Shown piece by piece: positions 42,495-53,344 of a stretch of DNA of 64,000 nucleotides (positions are counted from its first letter, which is position 1; each line of letters begins with the position of its first letter). Location: the NCBI GenBank assembly GCA_029876055.1, contig CM056879.1, forward strand, positions 1,364,001-1,428,000. Reading direction: 5' to 3'. The DNA is from Madurella fahalii (taxonomy: Eukaryota > Ascomycota > Sordariomycetes > Sordariales). The notes under the pieces were generated by a model. That model saw only the letters and a list, made by a program, of their open reading frames with translations, made no database searches and had not been told where the DNA came from. The position numbers and the translations under genes were made by a program.

Positions 42495-42790
42495 CTAAAG
42501 GAATCTGTCGAGGCAACTCGCGGCGCTGGCTGCGACAGTAGTCGCGTTTGTATTTTCGTAGATGTCGCCGATCTGAGCGATTTCTCTAGTCTTGTCCGAC
42601 TCCGAGTCTTGGATGATGTATAGAGCGTCTACCGAAAGATAGCGCAGGCCGAGCTTGCGTATCGAGGTAATGGCGTCTTCAATGCCTCGGGGTAGCCCGG
42701 ACACACCGCCGGTCCAGTGTTGCTTTATCGTTGCGAGCGTCGTGACAACAGGCTGCTCCAAGACTTCCCAGCAGCAGCTCCATAATGCGT
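42495..42790 (-). pseudogene. HET-domain fragment
   Basis: The minus-strand frame contains EQPVVTTLATIKQHW, GLPRGIEDAITSIRKLGLRY, then LSVDALYIIQDSESDKTREI and AQIGDIYENTNATTVAASAA, which is the core of a heterokaryon-incompatibility (HET) domain (usually LWVDALCIIQDSxxDK). Here W is S and C is Y, the upstream LSYxWG block is distorted (SYALWSCCWE), and the frame stops right after SCLDRFL. No start codon or C-terminal part is seen. This is a truncated relic of a fungal nonself-recognition gene. Confidence 0.7.
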
Positions 42791-42894
42791 AAGATGCGAA
42801 CAGCTTCCCACGGGTGATCATGGGTTTTGGCTTCCCCAATCCGTCGAAGAACACACCTTTGCGTAAGTTGGAACCCTCACCCCTACTCCACATT

Positions 42895-43673
42895 TCGTGA
42901 TTCTAAACACAATCTTGTACATACTCCCGGGCCAACCGATACCGACCTCCGAGACGACGGGTATACCTCGGAAGGATCGGACCATATAGACAGCCCAGAG
43001 ACCTGTTAAGGGGGGTTTAAACTACTCCCCAGTGCAACACACGCTACCGTGGAGTACGTACACTTCCACTGCAAGGTAACGTAACACAACTAACGATGAT
43101 CGCAGTCTAGAATCGTCTTCGTCCATAGAGAAGGCAATTCATATACCGTTCAAGTTGATCTAGATGGTTTCCCATGCTATGTGGCATCTGGCGAAGAAAT
43201 ACGCTTATTTCCACCGTGGATTGGACTCTTCCATCGAAATAACATGAAACCTGGAAGATCTAACTGTTTTCATGGTCCTCAACGACAAAGGCCAGTTCAC
43301 GAAACATCCGCAATGGAACCAACCGGATGGGAACTCCCAGAAAACCCTCCAGAAGCTTTAATTAATTATCCCAGCCCATAACCACGCCCCTTTCCTTCAT
43401 CCAGCCCTATCACTCTCAAGACGAAAGGATTGAGACTCGCCAACACCATCACCGCATAATCCGAAGGCTAAAATACTTGGAAAGACTCCCTAGGCTACCA
43501 GACGCCGTTAATGCAGTTTTAAAAGTCTGAGACAAATCCATACCACCGAATAGGGCCTACTTACCTTAATTATGCCTTTGATGTCCTCTATTCCTAAGTG
43601 GAATCGAGCTATCATTCTTGTTTAGAGCATCACCCATTGTTCATTCGAGTATAGTCCATCTTTTATCCATTCC
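42895..43673. other. Intergenic with a doubtful coding stretch
   Basis: A plus-strand stretch at about 43110-43380 (VHREGNSYTVQVDLDGFPCY, then EEIRLFPPWIGLFHRNN) has protein character but no start, family or conserved neighbour. Confidence 0.3.
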
Positions 43674-45562
43674 TTATACCCCCCTCAAAATGTCATCCAC
43701 AACCTTCTCCGCAAGCGCATACAGCGTGCCCGTCGGATGTGTCGGCAGGGCAAAAGGCAACACACTCGCATCAACAACCCTCAGCCCCTGCACCCCAAAC
43801 ACCCTCCCTTGCGCATCCACAACCGCCATGGGATCCCCCTCTTTCCCCATCGCACACGAGCCCGACGCATGCCAGATCTGGTTGCACGTCCTCCTCGCCC
43901 ATTCCAGGATCTCCCCGTCGTCCGTCACATCCTGCCCAGGCGCTATCTCCCCACCCACCTTCACCTCGCCCAGCACCGTCGCGTTCCAGAACTGCCGGAT
44001 CCTCTTCACCGCCGCCACCATCAGTTCCTGATCTGCGGGATCGGTAAGCCAGCCGAGGTCGATGACGGGCGGGTCGGCCATGCTGTTGCTGGAGAGGGTA
44101 ACGCTTCCTCGTGAGAAGGGGTGGAGGATGGTTGCGCTGATGGACCCGATTGTCGTGCCGTTCGGGCCGGGAAAGGGGGAGACTATGTATTCCAGCTCCG
44201 GGTAGTCGTCTGGTAACTTTGCGAGGGCGGCAAGGGTGGTGTTGCTTAGCGTGGCGCGGAGGGGGGACGGGAGCTTCTCGAACGAGAGATAGCCCCCTGC
44301 AGAGCTGAGCGGACCAGATTGCGAGATGAGATACTGGTCGAGGACGATGGGGTAGGTGGCGGGGTTATTGATCAGGCTCGAGGCGGAGGGTGTGTTGAGG
44401 CCCGAGGTGACCGAGATGGAGAGTTGATCTTGAAGGGATTGACCGACGCCAGGGAGGGGGGCGAGGATAGGTATGGAATGGTGTTGGAGGGTGGATGGGG
44501 GGCCGATTCCAGATACCATGAGGAGCTGGGGGGTATGGAAGACGCCTGCGGAGAGGATGATCTCTTTGGTTGCGGCTATGGTGTATTCAAGACCGAGGGT
44601 TAACACGCGAACGCTGGTAGCTTTTCTGGAGGAGTCGAAGTTGATCTTGAGGGCCTGGGTGTGGTGGTAGACCATGATCTCGGTATTTTCGATGGCGGCT
44701 TTGAGGTACTCGGTTGAGCTTGACCTCTCAGCCGAGATGGGGTTGATCATGGTTGTTGTCCAGGCGCCGAAGCCTGAAGTCGAACCACTATTGAGACCCA
44801 AGGGGCTTAAGTGGACTCCGAGTGTCTGAAGCGCCGTGGCAAGCCATGTCGCGGAAGGATCAACAAAGTTGGCCCATGATATATGGATTGGACCGCCGCT
44901 CTTCTTCTCAAACGCTGACTTGTCGTACGCAAATGTCGCATTGGGTGTGTTCCTCTTCTGCCAATCTGGCGGCGACAGGGTGCAAGACTTCTTAAAATAT
45001 GGCAAAAAGTTTTCCCACCTGTAAGTGTCATCATCGACAATCTCTGACCACAGTTCATGGCTGCCTTTAGTCCCGCGCAGGTATGCAAGGGTGTTATGCG
45101 CCGAGCACCCTCCTAGTGTCCTGCCTTGAGCGTAGTGGATGCTCCGCCCGTTTCCACCAGATTGAGGCACGGTTAAGAGGTCCCAATCCATCAGAGGATT
45201 CCGGGAATACTCTGCAGAGACACTGAGAAATCCCTGAGTGAAGGCGTAAAAAGGGACGACACTCTTGTTGCCGTTGTCGACCTCGTAGAAGCCACCGGCC
45301 TCGACAACGGCAACTGATGCATGTTCTGCCAGGCGAGATGCCATCGCGAGACCAGTCGTGCCACCTCCAACAACTACACCATCATCAGTCTGACGTGGTT
45401 ATGGGTTCAAGGGTAGCGAAATATACCCAGGTAATCGAACGTAGCATTCAACCCAGGGGTCGCATACGCGCTTGATGGGAGTCGCTTACGCCTGGCCCCG
45501 GCTACGAGGGTCAAGGTGAAACTCCAAATAAGCGTAGCAACACAGCCTCTGGTGGTCAACAT
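43674..45562 (-). CDS. Secreted GMC-family FAD oxidoreductase
   Basis: Exons 45562-45427 and 45373-43674 join in phase over a 53-nt intron (GTATAT, GTGTAG), giving 611 residues. A signal peptide is evident (MLTTRGCVATLIWSFTLTLV, then AGA). FAD binding: DYLVVGGGTTGLAMASRLAE and a Glu at the end of strand 2 (VVEAGG). GMC signature 1 is GRTLGGCSAHN, signature 2 lies in SAGVFHTPQLLMVSGIG. The active site pair is His547 (WHASGSC) and His591 (LPTHPTG). It likely oxidises an alcohol or sugar outside the cell, reducing oxygen or a quinone; homologues include aryl-alcohol and choline-type oxidoreductases and cluster-encoded oxidases. The frame is intact; the neighbouring P450, SDR and bZIP suggest a shared pathway. 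Confidence 0.92.
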
Positions 45563-48500
45563 GGTTATGTCTTGCCGTGTTGAGCGATTGTTGTGGCTTG
45601 GCGTGCCTTGGTTCCGCAAAAAGCGGAATATTTTAGAAGCAGTGATAGAACTTCAGAACGACAGTCAATCGATGTTTTATACAAAGAGCTCGGATTCAGG
45701 CGCGGGGTTGTCCAGTAGCATCCCCGCACCTGCATGCATTATTGCCGAGTTGCATTATCACAGCATGCAAGTGCGGGCCGCCCAGTTCGCCCTCCGCATC
45801 GATATTGAGTCGGAGAGCCCAGGTATGAAGGCAAAATAATTTAAGGCAACCCCGGTTCTGGATGGTAGGTAGTTACTAGTACTTAGTGTGGATATTCCGC
45901 TTGATACCGCGACCTCAGATCTTAATTCCATCTCCCTGGCCATTAATGGTCTTGTATTAACCATGCTGATGATGTTTAGAATACCTTGATAGAAAGGGAT
46001 TGATGGTGGGGTCGAGCTGACTGAAGCGGGGCCAATACCGCACAACTCGAAGGCTCGGAGAGCCTATGGTTACTTGGAACTCCTGGCATGTTGCCGATCA
46101 AGAAAGCTTCTCTTACAGCCTTCCTACAAGGATGCATCTCCGTTGCATGCCTGGCTGATATGTCAGAGCTATCCAAAGCCCAAGGCTTGCATTGTTGCCG
46201 GTATCGAATCCGTACTCATCAAGGAGCGTAAAGTTTTCGCGGAGCGTGTCTTCCTCCGTCCCACTGGGTTCGAGGAATGCCAACATCTACAGCACGGCCG
46301 TCGCTGTAGCAAAGAAACAGCCTGGTTGTCTGAGACGAATCTCGGCTCACGAAATTCCCTATTTCGTCCGTAATCCTATGCTGGGGTGAGCTGTGGCTGA
46401 TTTGCCTTGAGCTTTCCATGATTCCCGTCTTCCCCGAGCTAGGGTGATCCTATATGCGGCCGCTGCACAGCCTCAGATGTCCGTTTTCATCCCCCCCCCC
46501 CCGCCCGCGGGTGAAGTTGCCTTTTAATCCCAGTCACTCACAATACCCCTTGCCACCTTGCTCAGGCGCTACTCAGGTGCTACTCAGGAAATGATCAGAG
46601 AAGCCGCCAATATGGTTTAGACGAGTAGGCAGTAGTTTGCAGCTCAAATGGCAACTTTCCACGAGGAAACAGTTTTGGGCCACCTGTGTCCCAAAACTGG
46701 GACCACGAAGCCCACTCTCCCTTCCTCTTCCTTTTCCCCCGTGGTCATATTAAACCCAGTTTACGTCCCCCATCAAATCCCCATCTCCGTCTTCTCATCT
46801 ACGAAAGTGGGTAAATCTCAACATCTCAACCCTTAGCTTGAGACACTCCCCAGACGGATTGCTTTGTCTCTATTCATTCGGTTATTAAAAGTGGCCCTCT
46901 CATCTCAACCCAGTGGTAGCGGACTCTGAAAATTGGCAAGAAAAGAACGGCAGAGGAGAGAACGATACATGCTGAGGAGAATGGCTTCAGTGACAATGAT
47001 ACGGATGTTAACGACGATCCCATCCCACGGGACGTCTTGGATTACCCCGGGGGGAAATACGACGTGTAAATGGAGCTGTGGCTTGAGTAAATTATCTTCC
47101 ACGGTGGCGGCAATGATGATGCTTGCAGCAACGATGGTAGCGGCAAGGTCTGGAGGGCTGTTGAATGCCAGCTTTAAGATCCCCATAGTTGTATTATTTA
47201 CTCTTGAAGACCCTCTAGATTCCGTCCGAGCTAAATGGTTCGTACAGTGGGCTATCTTGGGGGTGTTAGGGCGGCTGTGATATAGATCGTGCCACAAGGC
47301 TCGGCCATTCATCCGGTCTACATTCTGATCGGGATCCATAGCAACCATACGGACATAGTCAGGTTTGTTAGTTTTAGGAAAAGCAAGGGGAGGAAAAGAT
47401 GAGATTAGGCACCTTTCTTAAAGGACTGTGACCTTAGAGTAACAGTATCTGTATTTAGGTTTTAGAAAGCAACAAATCGGCTAGGCGAAGAGCGCGTTTA
47501 GAATGTAAAGACATTGGATATATATACGGCGCTCTCGAATATCCCTGTCGCTATAAGTTCATATTACCTATTCACGAACAGGACTTGTACGTCCCTTAGT
47601 GCCTGAATGAGATAAAGCACCGTCAAATTCCCCCCCCCCCCGATTTACAAAGCTACTGCTGGTTCGTAACCGCCTTTCACTTTGCAAATCCGTGGCACAC
47701 TAACAACAATAAAGGCGGATATGTGCACTCCTGTCCTCCAGCACCGTACCGGTAAGAGGCGTAGGGATCTACTTGGCAACAAGTAGGTCAATTACCGGTC
47801 CTGTAGTTAACCGTGTCCTAGGTGCCTGGGGATGAAGAAGCGAGGGACTACCTCGCAATACGCTGAGCCTGAGGAGTGTGATCGATGCTCGCTAGAAATG
47901 CTTGAGGTGGAGCGCCTCGAGCAAGAGGAGGAAGACATGTTGTCACCATAATGCGCTCCGCCGGGTATGTTCGTTTGGAGGCAAGAAACTATAAACTAAT
48001 CTGCGAAGTCGAAGATTCATAGGATGAGTTGCAAGCCGTTTCCGCCTTGAAACTTTCAAATGCTCTCATTCGAGGCTTCGACTAAGAAGCTCGTTAAGCA
48101 AGTGGCTAGCGATGTTCTTGTTTTGGAAGGCTAGAAAGTTCTAGCCCGCTGGCGCGCTGCGAGACTCAAGATATAAATAGCTGTAGATAACGAGATTCTA
48201 GTAGGCATATCCAAGTAAGTTGGCATTACTCTCGATAGCATTTAGTTCAACCGAACGCCGATAAAGGGATTAGTGTCAATACGTGACGAGACGCTAATTG
48301 CTATATCTAACTAAGCTAAGCATTATACCTAATAAAGCTCTAGTTACTATACTTAAAGAAGCTAGTATTATACTTAGTAATATTTTTTCTTCTTCGCTAC
48401 TCTGTTCCCCTCTCTATAGCTGTAGATCTGATCATTAATACTTTACCTTTACTTAAATAGCTATCTTAATAAACCTAGTTGTATGAACTAGGTTATATAT

Positions 48501-49593
48501 AAATAGCAGCTTAGTAATATAATAACCCGGCTACGTTAGGCTACAAGTTAACGTTGCTAACTAGAGAGCAGAGATTAACTCTATAGTCGAGCTTCTTTTT
48601 TGATATTCATAAGGTTTAGCTTTAGGCTAATACCTATGGGAAATTAGCTAAGGAAAAGGGTAAAGCGGAAACGAAAAGAAATATAGAAACATTTGGAGTA
48701 GTAAAACGTATTGTTCGATGTAGGCAGTATTGTCCAAGGGCTGTGGGTCGCCCTTAAAGTTCCTCTATAGCCCACCTTGCTTTGAAATGAACGGTGCAGC
48801 TCGCCGGTGCGGACCATGTAGTCGTTAACGGCCCTAGCAAGTTGCTGGCTCTAGTTCCTAGGCTGTTGTAGCGTCGAACCGGCCTTCTCAGCGCCTACTT
48901 CTAAAGACAGCGAAGGAGCGAAGTGGTGGCGGAGATAAAGTACATATACCTTACGCCCGTTATACTTCTATCAAAGGATCTCTGCCTTGCTGCGAAGGGG
49001 CGTTCTTTATCTCATAACCTTGGTGAGTGCTTCGTTGCGTTCAAAGGTGTAAAGTTTATCCCATCACGTCCAGGCTCGACGTTGAATTTTGCGTTTCATA
49101 AGAGTTGAGTTTGGAAAATGACACCGTGTCCTGCACCTTACCTCATCCAACCCCCAGCTCCATCAGAACAAGTAGAAGAATGGAATCTTACAAACTTAAT
49201 TGTCTGACGGTCATTACCATATCCCTTCACTTACACTGCCTGCCGCTGCAACAAGCGCATCAATCATCCCGATAACTTACACGGCATCCAGTCATACAGA
49301 TTCAAACCATTCAAGTTCGGCGCGTCAGCATTATATACCTAGACGGTTCTGATAGTGATGGCTTGATGATGGCGGTTTGATCCCGGCGAACCTCTCTGGG
49401 AGCTCTTAACACTCTGGTGAGGACCTAGTTACCGCCGATACCGGCTCACCTTTTGATAAGGTCGAGAGGAGTCACATCTACACACTAGGAAAAAGGGAAA
49501 AATCATCCTTCTGGGAGATACCCTATAAGCCATCTCAACACCGCCTCTATGTGCGATGATAGTGCGAATGGCTTCCAGCCCTCAGTGTGAAAC
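45563..49593. other. 4-kb gene-poor stretch, partly AT-rich relic sequence
   Basis: No ORF has a family signature. C-runs are at about 46494 and 47629. The part 48080-48720 is strongly AT-rich with many TTAG/CTAA words, typical of RIP-decayed repeats. The ORF 46905-47348 (minus) and its antisense partner look random. Confidence 0.4.
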
Positions 49594-51817
49594 CTACCCC
49601 CTCTTCTTCTCCAACACCCCTGTCCTCAAAAACGGCACCTCCAGCCCAACCACCTCCCCCGTCTCCCCATCCTTCACAAACACCAACCGATCCACCGACT
49701 GCCCACCATAATACAACCAATCAACCAACTTCCAACTCTTACACTCCCCCTCGCTGATCCCCTTCCCAGGCAAATCCGTCTCCATTTCCGAATTCTCCTC
49801 CAACCCCCATTCAAACCGCCAGTCTTCCTTGACCACCATCCTCCCGTTGATGACCTCCTCGCGGTATATCTCGGCTGGATATATCCGATACACCCCCGTC
49901 GTCTTGGCCATCTCCGCCGCGAGAAGCGGGGAAAGTGAATACTTCCATATCTCATTCAGACCGAGGATGATGTCCTTCCCGTTGCGCGTTAGTCCCAGGA
50001 GACGAAGGGACGGACCATCCATGACGACCGTTGCGTTGGCCGTGAGGTTTGAGGTGGCGTTGTTCTCGACGTAAACACCAGAGTATTGCTCCGCTGCTTG
50101 CTCTAAGGCGGTAGCGTCGATGGCGGGGATGAGAGTGCTGATGACGGCGTTGAAGAGGATGGGAAGGGCGGATTGGTCACCTGCTGTGAGGATAGTGAGG
50201 CCTAAGCCGTAGGTGTCGAGAAGGGAGATGCGGGAGCGGTAGTTGTAGGCTACGCCGTCTGGGGCGGGTTGAGTGTTAGTGGGTATGGAGAGCGGAATTT
50301 GTTGGTCCAGGTGCCGGAGAGGCAGGAGAGGACCCGCGCCCTTTATCCATGGCCTTTCTATGCTTTCTTAGATGAGGAACGTTTCCGAGTACGTACCTTT
50401 GCCCGTGATGGTCACGGTATGTCCACCGGCGTGGGAGGTGGCGTTGTAGGTGGTAGGGAAGAGGAGGGCTGGATTTGGTCGGAAGATCTCCCAGGGAGAG
50501 CCTTGGAAGCCGGTTGCGCCGGTGAAGGTGTGAGGTTTGAGCCAGGCGCTGTGGTGTTTGTGTTAGTATCGATCGCCGGGTATGGGGACTGGGCCCGGGA
50601 TGATTGGCGACATACCGGATTTTGGTTGGGGTAGCAAGTGCAGGTGACTTGGTGAGGATCGCATGCATGTAGCTCGAGAGGTCTGCAACTGTTGAGACAA
50701 GACCGCCGCCGGCAACCCCGTCGCCGTAGTCGGAGCCCCAATTGTTAGGAACAGCAGGGATCACCGCAAGTGTGTCGTTTCCAGGGCTCGGGCGCGTCAA
50801 GGGCATGTTAAGGGCGAGAGAAAGCTCCCGTATCAGTTGGGTGTAGGTCTTGCCGGTATACTCCTCAACGGCGTATGCGAGGAGGGTGAAGGCAATGTTG
50901 GAGTAGACCGGACGCGTCTGTGGCGGTGCGACGGGGTCGGAAATGAGCATGCCCTGCAGGAGTTCTGGGTTGCGGTCAGGCAGGCTAAGAGATAGTTAAG
51001 AATGTTCTAGGGGGCTTCAAACGTACGCTCTTTGTTGCACCCGCCGGTATCCATAGCTGTGACGCCACATTCCGGATAGCTGCTATTGGTGAGGAGGGGA
51101 AAACCGAGGTATTCGAAGTAGTCCTTGAGATAGTAGAATTCCTGTTTTGGTTAGGGAGCGGATATGGTTATAAGGAGAGGGTACAAACTGAGAAGCCATC
51201 TATATTGCTGGGTTAGTTATGTGGAAATAAAGGGTTCTAATTCCGGGGCGGGAGTCTTGCAATTCGGGACGACGCCAGCCACTTGTCCCGCTAGCGCGCG
51301 AAGCGTAATATCTTTCCAGGCGATTAAGGATTCGTTATTGGCTAAAGACGGGAGGTACTTTGTGATAGGGTCATCATAGTTGATGCCGCTGCGCAGCAGG
51401 AGGGTGTCCTAAACAATTGGAAGTCAGTACCATTCGGCCCGGCTTTATGTGTCACGTCCAACATACGGTGATGGCCTTGGATATGGACCCGATGAGGTAC
51501 TGCGAGTGCTTGTCGATAGATTTGGTGCCGTTGACGTTGGCTGGCGAAAGGTGGTGGTACTCCCAAACTAGCGGGTCGGACTGGGGCTGATCGAAGCTGG
51601 TAATCCCAATCGAGAAGGAAATGTTGTGGATATCGAACCCAGCCTTGATCTTGCCAGCAAGCGCGTTGTCGAGGGTCTTGAAGAGACCGGAGAGCGCCTG
51701 TTGAAAGGTGGTCGACTGTTTGAGCCTTCGAGGGCGGGGCACAGGTGGACCTTCGGGATGACATCCGAGGGTCAGCGCCACCACTTCAAGAATGGCCAAG
51801 ACTTTGAATAGCTGCAT
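49594..51817 (-). CDS. Beta-lactamase-like serine hydrolase, secreted
   Basis: Seven exons fit in phase: 51817-51467, 51408-51261, 51199-51189, 51141-51027, 50964-50616, 50548-50397 and 50258-49594 (596 residues). The second intron (51260-51200) has a GC donor (GCAAG) with an AG acceptor, and the third exon is only 11 nt. The start MQLFKVLAILEVVALTLGC is a signal peptide. Motifs: SISK (Ser111-x-x-Lys114, nucleophile and base), YSN in PVYSNIAFTLLAY, and SHAGGHT near the C terminus. The domain order DDPITKYLP, WKDITLRALAG and FSEFYYLKDYFEYLGFP is that of fungal beta-lactamase/transpeptidase-like proteins. These hydrolyse or transfer esters or amides, sometimes in metabolite clusters. The frame is intact. 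Upstream Met at 51847 is possible but spoils the signal peptide. Confidence 0.88.
51200..51260 (-). other. Non-canonical GC-AG intron in the serine hydrolase gene
   Basis: Only a donor AATT|GCAAGA joined to ATATAG|ATGGC keeps the frame and yields the family-like VVPNYGFSEFYYL sequence. No GT donor in the same region gives the right phase. The branch point CTAAC lies 17 nt before the acceptor. Confidence 0.6.
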
Positions 51818-52218
51818 CGTCGCCGTAGCTTGTCTGTTCGAGGACACTCAGTGGTTGCGTATGAGTCTTTTGCCGTAGGAATCCTCTCCACGCCATTTTA
51901 TAGCCGTGAATGATGCAAAGGTATGAATACCTGTGGTTTGGCGAAGTCCCGGCAAATTCAATTACCGGTGCTGCAGCCGAGGGTTGTAACTCTACAAACG
52001 GTTTGCTTCCTATTGGCTGAGGGAAGCGGTTAAGGCAAGATAGCATCGAGGCAACGATAGCATCTTGGCCAATATAGCTTTACCCGCTGGTTTTGCATGC
52101 ATCGGGTATCAAAAGGCAATGAGCTAACGTGCGTAATACGCGAGCGACAAATCTGTCAGATATGACAGCAATTACCACTGTATGAGAAGTAAGGATCCGC
52201 ATGCTTTTTAGTGCAGTA
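51818..52218. other. Upstream region of the serine hydrolase gene up to pogo element D
   Basis: No gene is seen. It probably holds the promoter. Confidence 0.4.
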
Positions 52219-52981
52219 ACGTAATCCATAAGCGAGCCGTACACCCAAGCGAGTCGTACAGTCCCCACCACAACACGTCCTCCTTGCACCTAACATCAAT
52301 TTTTTCCTACAACCCAATATGGCTTCTACTTCACAGGAAGCAAGGGTAATTTTGGCCCTGGAAGCTATGCAAAACGACAAAAAGTTAAGCCTTCGAGCTG
52401 CAGCCGGGTTCTACAACGTACCGCCTATGACCCTCTTCGACCGATGCGCTGGCCGGCCTGCACGACGCGATATTACATCCAACTCGCGTAGACTTACGGA
52501 TTCTGAAGAGCAGGCTGTTGTTCAATATATCGTTGAGCTAGTTGCACATGCATTTCCACCCAGACTGCATAGTATAGAAGATATGGCCAACCAACTGCTA
52601 CGCGTATGCGATGCGCGCCCTGTCGGTAAGAACTGGGCCTCCAACTTCGTTAAACGCCAGCTAGAGCTCCGTACGCGTTGGACGCGTAGATACGACTACC
52701 AGAGGGCCAAGTGCGAAGATCCAAAGGTTATTAGCGAGTGGTTTGCACTTGTACAGAATACTAAGGCCAAGTACGGTATTGTAGATAACGATATCTACAA
52801 CTTCGACGAGACTGGGTTTATAATAGGGATCATCTCCGCAGGTATGGTCGTTACAACCTCTGACGGCTGTAGTAAGGCAAAGCTAGCCCAGCCTGGCAAC
52901 CGCGAGTGGGCAACAGTAATTCAGGGTGTCAATGCCCTCGGCTGGGCTATCCCTCCCTTCGTTATCTTAGCCAGGTATTAC
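52219..52981 (+). mobile_element. Pogo/Fot1-like element D, truncated by an LTR
   Basis: The left end ACGTAATCCATAAGCGAGCC follows TA (52217-52218) and is identical in type to element B. Homology runs 763 bp, to TATTACT just before the LTR at 52982; the right end is missing. The reading frame is not RIP-damaged, unlike elements B and C. Confidence 0.8.
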
Positions 52982-53092
52982 TGTGAGGGTCAAGGACCCA
53001 AGGGTAGTAGGACCAGAGTGCCTGGGTACGAGCAGTGCACGCGCAACGTAGGAGCAGAGTGCTCGTTAGGGGTAGGATGGTGGTCTCATTGA
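52319..53092 (+). CDS. Chimeric ORF: pogo transposase N terminus fused to LTR sequence
   Basis: The uninterrupted 257-codon frame starts MASTSQEARVILALEAMQND. It has the psq HTH (about residues 5-50), CENP-B-type HTH (about 60-125), DDE_1 start with YNFDETGF (first Asp) and NREWATVIQGVNALGWAIPP. It then passes into the LTR at 52982 and ends with CEGQGPKGSRTRVPGYEQ and a further short tail, stop at 53092. Catalytic Asp 2 and 3 are absent, so it cannot transpose, but DNA binding could remain. It is the only pogo N terminus here reading far with no stop. Expression is unknown. Confidence 0.6.
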   Translation: MASTSQEARVILALEAMQNDKKLSLRAAAGFYNVPPMTLFDRCAGRPARRDITSNSRRLTDSEEQAVVQYIVELVAHAFPPRLHSIEDMANQLLRVCDARPVGKNWASNFVKRQLELRTRWTRRYDYQRAKCEDPKVISEWFALVQNTKAKYGIVDNDIYNFDETGFIIGIISAGMVVTTSDGCSKAKLAQPGNREWATVIQGVNALGWAIPPFVILARYYCEGQGPKGSRTRVPGYEQCTRNVGAECSLGVGWWSH

Positions 53093-53341
53093 ACTCTGTC
53101 TCTCTCCTAAGTCCTGTCTTCCACCCCCGTCTTTATGCCCTGCGATGACAGTGTCTGGGCTCACTTACCCCGCTCGCTGCCCCGTCATCGACCTTGCTTG
53201 TACGCTCCTTCGACGCTCCTCTGACGTGATATCCTCGCCCTTCTGGCCTAGCGTTGTTGTTGCTTTTGCGACCCCGCCGGCGCTGCGGCTTCGGGGCTTC
53301 CGTCCTGCGCCCACGCCGACCTTACCCAGCCGGTCCTCACA
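52982..53341 (+). mobile_element. LTR (TGTGAGG...CCTCACA family), 360 bp, copy 1
   Basis: TGTGAGG at the start and CCTCACA at the end form the short inverted LTR tips. It matches 63624-63982 over its whole length. There is no target duplication: the left flank is truncated pogo D (TTAC) and the right flank is the ferric-reductase pseudogene (CTAGT). It therefore seems to sit at a rearrangement junction. Confidence 0.75.
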
Positions 53342-53344
53342 CTA

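Noticed and set aside
43737..44603. Plus-strand ORFs opposite the GMC oxidoreductase
   Set aside because: Shadow frames of an intact gene with FAD and active-site motifs on the minus strand.
46480..46510. C-run as a G-quadruplex or telomere-like sequence
   Set aside because: Simple homopolymer runs of C or G occur in several places (33140, 46494, 47629) without telomere TTAGGG units or regular G-tract spacing.
46905..47348. 147-codon minus-strand ORF and its antisense partner
   Set aside because: Both strands are open by chance over the same interval; no codon bias or domain.
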